A stretch of 8,233 bases of DNA from assembly GCA_002763155.1 (NCBI GenBank), contig PFCU01000031.1:1-8233 (forward strand), written 5' to 3'. The translations under genes were made by a program, and so were the position numbers. Shown here piece after piece: positions 1 to 5,539 of this stretch; within the stretch, counting starts at the first letter, position 1, and the number at the start of each line of letters is the position of its first letter. Source of the stretch: Candidatus Pacearchaeota archaeon CG10_big_fil_rev_8_21_14_0_10_30_48. Its GTDB lineage: Archaea > Nanobdellota > Nanobdellia > Pacearchaeales > GW2011-AR1. Under the pieces are notes generated by a model that did no database searches, was not told the DNA's origin, and saw only the letters and a program-made list of their open reading frames with translations.

Positions 1-324
1 AGTTGTAATAGTGTGATTTTTCATTTCATCTTCTACAAGCCCTTTTAACACATCTAAATCAAGAGAAATATTTTGATCTATTTTTTTAGGCACAATTTTA
101 TTTAATGTTTCAGATTCTTTAGATATCACCTCTTTTGAATCTAAAATAAAAGTTTGGATTTTTTTATTTCCTGGAACATAATAATCTATTTGACGCATGT
201 TTTTCTTTGTTTGAAAATCTAAAACAAAAAATCCAGATGATAAATATGCGTTCGGATTTTTACTAATAAAATTGTTATACTCTTTTGACGATTTTAATTT
301 ATCGAAGTAAGGTTGGATTTTCAT
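1..324 (-). CDS. Unknown protein, 5' part only (108 residues, runs off left edge)
   Basis: An open frame reads leftward from ATG at 324 to the window edge without a stop, giving residues 1-108 of a longer protein. It begins MKIQPYFDKLKSSKEYNNF and contains a beta-rich stretch (SSGFFVLDFQTKKNMRQIDYYV, about residues 29-50) followed by a charged, probably helical region. There is no signal peptide or membrane segment in the visible part. I do not recognise the family. The start is supported by a TATA box whose first T is exactly 29 nt upstream, the spacing seen for six other genes here. It is separated from the upstream 82-residue ORF by 92 nt and has its own promoter, so it is probably not part of the thrS transcript alone. 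Function unknown. Confidence 0.8.
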   Translation of the reverse strand, partial: MKIQPYFDKLKSSKEYNNFISKNPNAYLSSGFFVLDFQTKKNMRQIDYYVPGNKKIQTFILDSKEVISKESETLNKIVPKKIDQNISLDLDVLKGLVEDEMKNHTITT

Positions 325-345
325 ATGTCTTTAATAGAAATTATG

Positions 346-353
346 TTTATAAA
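346..353 (-). promoter_or_regulatory. TATA box of the gene at 324
   Basis: TTTATAAA reading leftward, first T at 353, 29 nt before the A of ATG at 324. The position predicts transcription starting at or within a base or two of the start codon (leaderless mRNA). Confidence 0.7.
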
Positions 354-416
354 TTTGTTGGAAAATTCTAGGTTGTTTACTCTTTTTTTAATCTTTCTAA
401 AATAATACTTTTCTCT

Positions 417-665
417 TTAAAATATTCCTAAATGTTTGAACAGCCCTTTTGATGACATATTATCAATAATTAATCTTTCTTGAGAATTCGACCAGTGTTG
501 GGTAATATACTCCAATTCTGATTCAGCCGCTTTTCTTGTCTGAAATTCAATTGCTTTTTTTTGACTTGAAAAATGTGGACATCCAGTGTCTTCTTTTCTT
601 TCTTCCCATTCATAATAATAAACATCTATTCCTTTAAGACTAATACATTTTATTCGATATGCCAT
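417..665 (-). CDS. Unknown 82-residue protein overlapping the end of thrS
   Basis: A small soluble-looking protein (MAYRIKCISLKG..., ending KHLGIF) with aromatic-rich residues 16-20, two cysteines (C7, C29) and H31. I do not recognise it. Its ATG lies inside the last codons of thrS, so the two genes overlap by 26 nt in different frames on the same strand. No TATA box lies 29 nt upstream and no clear Shine-Dalgarno is present (the upstream sequence is AAAGAAATTAAAGAAAGAA). It is therefore most simply the distal gene of a thrS transcript, translated by coupling. No alternative ATG, GTG or TTG start exists in the first part of the frame, so the overlap cannot be removed by a later start without losing much of the protein. 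Reality of the gene is likely but not certain. Confidence 0.6.
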   Translation of the reverse strand: MAYRIKCISLKGIDVYYYEWEERKEDTGCPHFSSQKKAIEFQTRKAAESELEYITQHWSNSQERLIIDNMSSKGLFKHLGIF

Positions 666-2385
666 TTCTTTCTTTAATTTCTTTCTGAATTGTCTTAATA
701 AACTCTTCTATATTTTGTTGTTCTATATCTTTTTTACCTCTTTTTCTCACGGCAATTTGTTTATTTTGTTCTTCCTTATCTCCGATGACAATTATGTATG
801 GAATTCTTTGCATTTCAGCATCTTTGATTTTTCCAGATAAGGGAACTGAGTCAAGGTCTTTGTCAACTCTTATTGTCGGCATATTTGACTTTAGTTGTTC
901 TATAAACTCCTCACAAGCCTTACTATTTCTATCTGTGAAGTTTATTACTCTAACTTGAATTGGTGAGAGCCATGTTGGAAGAACTCCTTGGTTTTTTTCT
1001 AAAAGATAAGCCATTGTCCTTTCTATTGCGCCGATTGAAGAACGGTGAATTATGATTGGTCTTTCTTCTTTACCCTTTTCATTTAGATATTTTAAATCAA
1101 ATCTTTCTGCTGCTGAAAAATCTATTTGGACAGTTATTAGAGTATCTTCTTTACCATAAACATCTTCGTATTGCAAGTCTAGTTTTGGTCCGTAAAAAGC
1201 AGCCTCGCCCTTTGCTTCTTTATATTTTACTTTTAATTTATCTAAAATTTTTTTCATTGAATCTTCTGTGTTTTTCCACGCTTTGGGATTATCAATATAT
1301 TTCTCTTTATTTTTTGGATCGTGTTTTGAAAATCTATACCAAACTTCAATTCCTAGTTTTTCCATAACAAATTTAATTAAATCTAAAACTTCTGCGAATT
1401 GTTTTTCTAATTGTTCGTGAGTGCAAATTATGTGCGCGTCGGCTAGACTGAATTGCCTTAGTCTTGTTAAACCCCGTAATTCTCCTGATTGTTCGTTTCT
1501 GAAAAGTTGCGCGATTTCTGCGTATTTTTTTGGAAGATCTTTGTAACTTCGAGGTTTTCTTTTGTAGAGTGCGAATTGGAATGGGCAAGTCATTGGTCTT
1601 AATGCAAAAGTTTCATTTCCTAATTTTAATGTGAACATGTCTTTTTGATAGTGTTGCCAGTGGCCTGAAACTTTGTATAAATCTGATTTAGCCATAACGG
1701 GGGTTGAAGTATATTCGTAACCTCTTTTTAATTCTTCTTCAGTTATGAATTTTTCAAGTTCTCTTTTTATTGCTGTTCCTTTTGGTGTGAATAAAGGTAA
1801 TCCTCCGCCGATAACTTCACTTACAATGTATAAATCTAAATCTCTTCCAAGTTCGACGTTGCTTTTCCAATTATTTTTTCCTTTTGGTGCCGACATTTTT
1901 ATTTTCGACATTTTTTTAACAAGTTCTTTAATTTCTTCGTCGCTGATTTTCTCTTCGGTTACTTTTTCCCCAGTTATTTCTCTTGATAATTCAGAAAGAG
2001 GATGGCCTTTGACTTTTATTTCGAATTCTTTGTAATAACCGAAAGGTGCTCTTACAACTTCTTTGAATAATTTTTTTAATTCCTTTTCAGCTTCTTTTAG
2101 AATATTCTCTGCTTCTTTTGGAGAGCCTAAATTCGAACTTAGATGGGCGTAAGGATAAAGAACTATGTTGTTTGCGTTTAATTGTTCTGAGATTTTTTTA
2201 ATTTCTTCTACGAGTTTTTTTATTGTATTTCCGTCGTCGCCTTTTTCAACAGCGGTTAAAATTACTAAAGGTTCTTTGATTTTTTTCTCCTCAGCTTCTT
2301 TTTTTGTTAAATCTTCAATTGATTTCAACGCCTTTTTTAGAGGTTTGAAATTTATATAATCTGCGTGGAGTGTTATGATTTTCAT
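640..2385 (-). CDS. thrS: Threonyl-tRNA synthetase, archaeal type
   Basis: Charges tRNA-Thr with threonine in the cytoplasm (class II synthetase). Residues 1 to about 135 form the archaeal-specific editing domain, related to D-aminoacyl-tRNA deacylase, which removes mischarged serine. H81 (YPYAHLSSN) and K119 (FGYYKEFEI) have the same 38-residue spacing as the editing residues His83 and Lys121 known in Pyrococcus ThrRS. The catalytic core carries motif 2 at about 295-312 (FRNEQSGELRGLTRLRQF) and motif 3 at about 444-462 (IIIHRSSIGAIERTMAYL). The zinc ligands of the family are present as C267 (MTCPF), H318 (DAHII) and H447 (IIHRSS). The anticodon-binding domain runs from about 475 to 572. No TGS domain is present, as expected for archaeal ThrRS. 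The 581-residue length is slightly short for the family but all functional parts are present. No TATA lies at -29. A structured leader of about 81 nt precedes it, and an 82-residue ORF overlaps its 3' end. Confidence 0.97.
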   Translation of the reverse strand: MKIITLHADYINFKPLKKALKSIEDLTKKEAEEKKIKEPLVILTAVEKGDDGNTIKKLVEEIKKISEQLNANNIVLYPYAHLSSNLGSPKEAENILKEAEKELKKLFKEVVRAPFGYYKEFEIKVKGHPLSELSREITGEKVTEEKISDEEIKELVKKMSKIKMSAPKGKNNWKSNVELGRDLDLYIVSEVIGGGLPLFTPKGTAIKRELEKFITEEELKRGYEYTSTPVMAKSDLYKVSGHWQHYQKDMFTLKLGNETFALRPMTCPFQFALYKRKPRSYKDLPKKYAEIAQLFRNEQSGELRGLTRLRQFSLADAHIICTHEQLEKQFAEVLDLIKFVMEKLGIEVWYRFSKHDPKNKEKYIDNPKAWKNTEDSMKKILDKLKVKYKEAKGEAAFYGPKLDLQYEDVYGKEDTLITVQIDFSAAERFDLKYLNEKGKEERPIIIHRSSIGAIERTMAYLLEKNQGVLPTWLSPIQVRVINFTDRNSKACEEFIEQLKSNMPTIRVDKDLDSVPLSGKIKDAEMQRIPYIIVIGDKEEQNKQIAVRKRGKKDIEQQNIEEFIKTIQKEIKERNGISNKMY

Positions 2386-2466
2386 AGTAAAGTAAAAGAC
2401 ACCTAGGTTTCTTTTACGAATCTTCCTTTTAGATTCGTCTTCTTACGACATCTCCTAAAAATGCCG
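2386..2466 (-). promoter_or_regulatory. Predicted structured 5' leader of thrS (three consecutive hairpins)
   Basis: Reading toward thrS, three stem-loops follow each other. H1 (2446-2466) pairs CGGCAT with ATGTCG (one G-U) around loop TTTTAGGAG. H2 (2416-2438) pairs ACGAATCT perfectly with AGATTCGT around loop AAAAGGA. H3 (2392-2417) pairs GTAAAAGA with TCTTTTAC, then one A-G mismatch and ACC/GGT. H3 ends 6 nt before the ATG. Both H1 and H2 present AGGA in the loop. A TATA-like sequence upstream (2488-2495) predicts, with the 29-nt spacing seen elsewhere, a start at about 2466, the 5' base of H1. The pairing is seen; regulatory function is inferred. Not recognised as any known riboswitch, T-box or tRNA mimic. 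Confidence 0.5.
2392..2417 (-). repeat. 26-nt imperfect inverted repeat just upstream of thrS ATG
   Basis: Half-sites GTAAAAGA and TCTTTTAC flank the perfect palindrome ACCTAGGT, with one mismatched position on each side, so 12 of 13 symmetric positions are complementary. It spans -7 to -32 relative to the thrS start. It could act as RNA (hairpin H3, which would hide the AGGTG near the start) or as a DNA site for a dimeric regulator. Its outer 2 nt overlap H2, so the two stems compete slightly. Confidence 0.55.
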
Positions 2467-2476
2467 AAGTCTCTTT

Positions 2477-2495
2477 GGTTATCTCCTTTTATTAA
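2477..2495 (-). promoter_or_regulatory. Probable thrS promoter: TATA-like box plus GGAGATAACC element
   Basis: Reading leftward, TTAATAAA (first T at 2495) runs directly into AGGAGATAACC. This is the best TATA candidate for thrS. The 17-mer AATAAAAGGAGATAACC (2493-2477) aligns without gaps to TATATAGGGAGGTAACC before the 203-residue gene (5505-5489) and CATTAAACGAGGTAGCC before the SleB-like gene (4015-4031). GGAGAT here is not followed by a usable start codon at normal distance, so it is unlikely to be a ribosome site. Read-through from the kinase promoter is an alternative source of thrS mRNA. Confidence 0.4.
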
Positions 2496-2508
2496 TTTTA
2501 TCATGAAT

Positions 2509-3006
2509 TTATTGAGGAATTGAGATATTAAAATGTTTTGGAGTTTCCCAATCACAGAAATCAATTAAATAAACTAAATCCTCTTCTAAATTATAAATGG
2601 CATTTTGAAGCGAAACATCTTTTATTATAAATCCTAAATCTTCTGCATTTCTAAGTTCGTTTTTATATTCTTTAGATAAAATATTTAATTTATTTATTTC
2701 TTCGTGGCTTCTTGCTTTAATAGAAAATTCAAATAAATTAAATCCGTTTAAATAATCCATAACAAATCCCTTTCTTTCTTGATTTGAATCTTCTAATGTT
2801 ACATTGAAAAGTCCATATGGTCTTGGGACTCTTATTCCTGATTGAAATGCCAAACTGGCTATTTTGTGTTCATTTAAACAATTTTCTGAAGGATTTTCAT
2901 CTCGGTAAATTTTAATTGCCAATGATTCATTTAATTTGTAAACTAAACCATCTTCTCCTAAATCTGAGATTATTTCTGTTTTTCTTGGAATAATTATTTC
3001 TGACAT
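2509..3006 (-). CDS. Very small protein-kinase-like (RIO/APH-type fold) protein
   Basis: A 165-residue protein with the core landmarks of the protein-kinase/aminoglycoside-phosphotransferase superfamily in order. They are a short nucleotide loop (GEDGLVYKL, 17-25), the ATP-anchoring lysine in LAIKIYR (K32), an alpha-C glutamate (NEHKIASLAF, E46), a hinge-like FVMDYLNG (81-88), a catalytic loop KDVSLQN (D130, N135) and a metal-binding aspartate in LIDFCDW (D149). The D-x4-N spacing matches HxDxxxxN of the family, but the HRD-type histidine is replaced by lysine. It stops 16 residues after the DFG-like motif, so nearly all of the C-lobe is missing. Substrate unknown: it could phosphorylate a protein or small molecule, or be a scaffold. 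No signal or membrane segment. It has its own TATA box at -29, lies 103 nt from the divergent hydrolase gene, and is followed by thrS. Confidence 0.75.
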   Translation of the reverse strand: MSEIIIPRKTEIISDLGEDGLVYKLNESLAIKIYRDENPSENCLNEHKIASLAFQSGIRVPRPYGLFNVTLEDSNQERKGFVMDYLNGFNLFEFSIKARSHEEINKLNILSKEYKNELRNAEDLGFIIKDVSLQNAIYNLEEDLVYLIDFCDWETPKHFNISIPQ

Positions 3007-3027
3007 GCTTATTTCTGATTTAACGAG

Positions 3028-3035
3028 GTTATAAA
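3028..3035 (-). promoter_or_regulatory. TATA box of the kinase-like gene
   Basis: TTTATAAC reading leftward, first T at 3035, 29 nt before the A of ATG at 3006, predicting a leaderless mRNA. It overlaps the opposite-strand sequence AACGAGGT (3022-3029), which also occurs upstream of the SleB-like gene. Confidence 0.65.
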
Positions 3036-3080
3036 TCTTTTACTTATTTGGGAAAAATCCTTTCTCAAAATCACAACAAT

Positions 3081-3088
3081 TATTAAAA
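3081..3088 (+). promoter_or_regulatory. TATA-like box of the alpha/beta-hydrolase gene
   Basis: TATTAAAA, first T at 3081, 29 nt before ATG at 3110. Weaker match than the other boxes but at the same distance. The divergent kinase box lies 46 nt to the left in the same 103-nt gap. Confidence 0.5.
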
Positions 3089-3109
3089 ATTGTTTTTCTA
3101 TTTAGTTTA

Positions 3110-3940
3110 ATGAAAACTGGGAGTTTGGAGATTAAATTTGATGGAAAATCAAATAGTGTTGATTTTCTTTATAATGATTCTAAAAATTCTGCTGATTTGG
3201 CTTTTTTTCATGGGTTTAGTGTTCCGCCTGAATTTTACGAATTTTTTCTGAATAAACTTTCTAATGATTTTAGAATTATTTCTCCGAAGATTTTTGGAAT
3301 TAATAAGTTTAAACCTCAGCCAGAAACAATTGACCATTATGTTGAAATGACTGAAACATTTTTTAGAGAATTTAAAAATTCAAATAATGGTTATTTTGGA
3401 AAATTCAATCCTGCTTTTATTGTCGGGCATTCCATTGGTGCGACTGTTGCAATTTCTTTATCTGAAGAAATGGAAAAAAATCATACTAATCTTGAAGGAG
3501 TTGTTGCAATAAATCCGATTTTGCATGGGAATCAAAGCGCTTTTGGTTTATTTAGACGAGGATTAAAAGTAGGTTTAGATGCTATGGAAAAGAAAAAAGT
3601 TGGATTTTATCCCTCGATGATTCCAAATTATTTAATTAATTTAATGAAAGGACCAATAGCTGTGCCGTCGATTATTTCAGATATTGCTCAATATAATTTT
3701 GACCACGATGATGGAACCCCTCTAAAAATTGAAACTCCTACATTAATTATTCTTTCTAAAAATGATCAGTTGTTTGGAGATTGTATTACTAAAGAAAATT
3801 TAAAAATTATTGATGAGGTTTTTTCTGATTATGAGATTATTGAAAATGATGCTCAGCACGATTATCCTTTAGAATTTCCATCAAGTGTTTATGAAGATGT
3901 TATGTATTGGGTTGATAAAGTTAAATCTAATTCTGATTAG
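3110..3940 (+). CDS. Alpha/beta-hydrolase fold protein
   Basis: A 276-residue cytoplasmic protein with the complete alpha/beta-hydrolase signature. The oxyanion-hole HG lies in LAFFHGFSVPPEFY (H34-G35). The nucleophile elbow is IVGHSIGA with S108. The acid is probably D219 in LIILSKNDQLF, and the catalytic histidine is H250 in NDAQHDYPLEFP. The order and spacing of Ser-Asp-His fit esterase/lipase/peptidase-like members. The variable cap region at about 140-200 is where substrate choice would lie and is not diagnostic, so the substrate is unknown. There is no signal peptide. The ATG is supported by a TATA-like box at -29. It is divergent from the kinase-like gene and is followed by the separately promoted SleB-like gene. 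Confidence 0.88.
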   Translation: MKTGSLEIKFDGKSNSVDFLYNDSKNSADLAFFHGFSVPPEFYEFFLNKLSNDFRIISPKIFGINKFKPQPETIDHYVEMTETFFREFKNSNNGYFGKFNPAFIVGHSIGATVAISLSEEMEKNHTNLEGVVAINPILHGNQSAFGLFRRGLKVGLDAMEKKKVGFYPSMIPNYLINLMKGPIAVPSIISDIAQYNFDHDDGTPLKIETPTLIILSKNDQLFGDCITKENLKIIDEVFSDYEIIENDAQHDYPLEFPSSVYEDVMYWVDKVKSNSD

Positions 3941-3976
3941 TATTGTTACTATTAGTTAGTAAGTATAATAGAAAGG

Positions 3977-3984
3977 TTTATAAA
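3977..3984 (+). promoter_or_regulatory. TATA box upstream of the SleB-like gene
   Basis: A perfect TTTATAAA with first T at 3977, 66 nt before ATG at 4043. With the spacing seen elsewhere it predicts a start near 4006 and a 5' leader of about 37 nt that contains GAGGT. A weaker alternative, ACATTAAA at 4014-4021, lies at -29 and would give a leaderless mRNA. Confidence 0.5.
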
Positions 3985-4014
3985 TAGTTATTTGTCTTAA
4001 CTTTTAAGAAGTTA

Positions 4015-4031
4015 CATTAAACGAGGTAGCC
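4015..4031 (+). promoter_or_regulatory. GAGRTARCC element before the SleB-like gene
   Basis: CATTAAACGAGGTAGCC, aligning without gaps to the elements before the 203-residue gene and thrS. GAGGT begins 20 nt before the ATG. It may be a Shine-Dalgarno at unusually long spacing (15 nt between GAGGT and ATG) if the mRNA starts from the 3977 TATA, or a protein-binding site if transcription starts at the ATG. Confidence 0.4.
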
Positions 4032-4042
4032 TAGATATTAAT

Positions 4043-4819
4043 ATGAAAAATAAAACTAACAGAGGAATTATTAGAAGAGGACTTTCAGCTATAGCTCCGA
4101 CTTTAATATTCGGTCCTTTAATGGCTGGATATGCTATTCTCCCTCGAGAAATTGAAGCTAATGCGATAGATGAATTTTTTGTTGACAATATTGGTTTATC
4201 TTCAAACGAAAATGAATGGAACGCTTATCAATCTGAACAAGAAAAACTTTGGGAAAGTGTTTGGGAATATGAAGCAAATAAACCTGAAGGGAAAGAAAAT
4301 TTAGAGACTATTTTAGAAGATGTTGAGCCCGCAGATTCTGAAAAAGAAGATAAGATTATTCCGGCATACTCTGAAGAAGAATCTGATGAATTAACTTTAG
4401 CGAGATTAATTTATGCTGAAGCAAGAAGCGAATGGGAAAATCCTGAAATTCTTTACCATAAAGGAAGTTCTGTTTTGAATCGTGCAAAAGGTTCTTCAGT
4501 AAAAAAAGCAATTTTTGAAGATGCTCAGTATAAATCAATTAGAGACGGAAATTCTAAATATTTTTTAAATCCTGAAAAATCAGTTGAAGAATCTAGAATT
4601 AATGAGGAAGCTTGGAAAGTTTGTTATAATGTTGCTGAAGAGTTAATTGAAGAAGGTCCTAAGTATGATACTTTTTTTACAATTCACCAAAAAGCTAATG
4701 AAAAAGCTCCTGAAAAAATGTATGGTTGGGTTAGAGACGGATTGAAAAATGGAGAGATGAAAGAGATAACTGTTTTAGCTTCTACGAGTGGAAAATATCA
4801 TTTTTATAAGAAAAATTAG
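4043..4819 (+). CDS. Exported SleB-like (Hydrolase_2) cell-wall hydrolase
   Basis: A 258-residue protein. Residues 1-41 form a basic N-region (KNKTNRGIIRR) and a hydrophobic core (about 14-33) ending in a possible AxA signal cleavage site (ANA, 39-41), so it is exported or membrane-anchored; RR-G-L-S only weakly resembles a Tat motif. Residues 42-112 are an acidic linker. Residues 115-258 match the SleB family in order: LTLARLIYAEARSEW with the conserved catalytic glutamate at E126, GSSVLNRAK (141-149), a helical AWKVCYNVAEELIEEGP, the FFTIHQKA strand (211-218) and the terminal GKYHFYK (250-256). Characterised family members are lytic transglycosylases acting on peptidoglycan. An archaeon of this kind should have no peptidoglycan, so bacterial wall is the likely target, or the fold has a new use. 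It converges on the 203-residue gene. Confidence 0.8.
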   Translation: MKNKTNRGIIRRGLSAIAPTLIFGPLMAGYAILPREIEANAIDEFFVDNIGLSSNENEWNAYQSEQEKLWESVWEYEANKPEGKENLETILEDVEPADSEKEDKIIPAYSEEESDELTLARLIYAEARSEWENPEILYHKGSSVLNRAKGSSVKKAIFEDAQYKSIRDGNSKYFLNPEKSVEESRINEEAWKVCYNVAEELIEEGPKYDTFFTIHQKANEKAPEKMYGWVRDGLKNGEMKEITVLASTSGKYHFYKKN

Positions 4820-4830
4820 ATTGAATGTTT

Positions 4831-4852
4831 AGAATTTGTAAATAAAAATTCT
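4831..4852. terminator. Hairpin between convergent genes, possible bidirectional terminator
   Basis: A perfect 7-bp inverted repeat, AGAATTT (4831-4837) and AAATTCT (4846-4852), with an 8-nt loop, in the 47-nt gap between two convergent genes. It is AT-rich and lacks a long T run, so termination is an inference from position. Confidence 0.4.
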
Positions 4853-4866
4853 TAGAAATTAATTTA

Positions 4867-5478
4867 TTAAGCTCTTCCGAAAGAAAATTTTGGAATATAT
4901 GTTCTTGAAGAAGTTACTGATTTTTTAATTCTATTCCAAAGAGATGTTTTTGAAGGAATCTTTGATTCCACTTCTTTATCAATTATTTTTACTTCGTCTT
5001 TTTTAATTCTAGTATATTCTCCCCGAAGATAAACTTCTAATTTTCCTTGGTCTTCACGAGAAATTTCATCCATATTCTCTTTGATTAATTTCCAGTTTTG
5101 TTGAATTGTTTTATATCCTTCGCGACTTAATGTTTTTTCTTCCATTTCATATCTTAATAAATGATTAATCATAGAATTAGCTGTAGATTTAGCTAATCTT
5201 TCATTAGGGCTGTAAAGTCTGTTTAAAATTTCATTTCTATCTTTTTCTCTATTCCTTAGTTTTTGAGCATTTTCATCAAAAGAATATTCTTTATTTGAAT
5301 ATGGAATCCACATTGGCGTTTCATTGGAATGAGAGTTATTAAAATTTTTCTTTTCCTCATATTCAAATCCTTCTACAAAGACAGGTATCTCTAATTTTTC
5401 TTCGGGCACTATAAAAAAAGGAGTTTCTAACTCACTAGTTTCCCTTGTCCTATAGTTATAATCTATTGCTGTTGCCAT
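4867..5478 (-). CDS. Unknown 203-residue charged protein, convergent with the SleB-like gene
   Basis: I do not recognise this protein. Residues 1-60 are acidic and proline/aromatic-containing (ELETPFFIVPEEKLEIPVFVEGF). Residues 65-170 are strongly charged and look helical (for example KLRNREKDRNEILNRLY and NHLLRYEMEEKTLSREGYKTIQQNWKLIKENMDEI, given here as features rather than family motifs). The C-terminus is basic (WNRIKKSVTSSRTYIPKFSFGRA). There are no cysteines, signal peptide or membrane segments, so it is probably cytoplasmic. Start at 5478 is supported by a TATA box at -29. Between TATA and ATG lies GGGAGGTAACC, the strongest Shine-Dalgarno-like string in the window, which would not be transcribed if the mRNA is leaderless. 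The matching element before the SleB-like gene suggests the pair is co-regulated. Confidence 0.8.
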   Translation of the reverse strand: MATAIDYNYRTRETSELETPFFIVPEEKLEIPVFVEGFEYEEKKNFNNSHSNETPMWIPYSNKEYSFDENAQKLRNREKDRNEILNRLYSPNERLAKSTANSMINHLLRYEMEEKTLSREGYKTIQQNWKLIKENMDEISREDQGKLEVYLRGEYTRIKKDEVKIIDKEVESKIPSKTSLWNRIKKSVTSSRTYIPKFSFGRA

Positions 5479-5488
5479 AAATATTTGG

Positions 5489-5507
5489 GGTTACCTCCCT
5501 ATATAAA
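5489..5507 (-). promoter_or_regulatory. TATA box plus GGGAGGTAACC element of the 203-residue gene
   Basis: TTTATATA begins at 5507, 29 nt before the A of ATG at 5478, and runs directly into GGGAGGTAACC (5499-5489). GAGGT starts 19 nt before the ATG. If transcription starts at the ATG this string lies between TATA and the start site, a usual place for a repressor site. If transcription starts earlier it is a strong Shine-Dalgarno with a long 14-nt spacer. Confidence 0.55.
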
Positions 5508-5539
5508 ACTTTCTATTTGTTGTCACTTTCAAGGAAGGA

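Noticed and set aside
1056..1367. 103-codon plus-strand ORF inside thrS
   Set aside because: Leucine/isoleucine/phenylalanine-rich antisense shadow of a certain thrS gene with no promoter at -29. The same applies to 1373-1588 (-), 1745-2035 (+) and 2165-2359 (+).
2416..2438. H2 as a tRNA-Thr anticodon-arm mimic like the E. coli thrS operator
   Set aside because: The loop is 7 nt, but it lacks U33 and the central triplet is AAG, not a threonine anticodon (NGU).
2464..2478. Plus-strand hairpin CCGAAG-TCT-CTTTGG
   Set aside because: No plus-strand gene is near. On the minus strand it has an A-C mismatch and it overlaps H1, so it is probably incidental.
2403..2504. 33-codon ORF on the minus strand (MIKLIKGDNQRDFGIF..., ending KET) between the kinase-like gene and thrS, with ATG 4 nt after the kinase stop, as a possible thrS leader peptide
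   Set aside because: It lies across the predicted thrS promoter, H1 and H2, uses codons such as AGG, CGT, ACG and GGC unlike its neighbours, and has only two Thr codons. The hairpins explain the sequence better, though translation from the kinase mRNA is not excluded.
3149..3337. 62-codon minus-strand ORF inside the alpha/beta-hydrolase gene
   Set aside because: Antisense shadow of a gene with a complete catalytic triad. The ORFs at 4356-4538 (-) and 5811-6119 (+) are likewise shadows of the SleB-like gene and trpS.
3949..3971. CTATTA/TAATAG inverted repeat after the alpha/beta-hydrolase gene as a terminator
   Set aside because: Only 6 AT-rich base pairs with an 11-nt loop and no T run; expected by chance in sequence of this composition.
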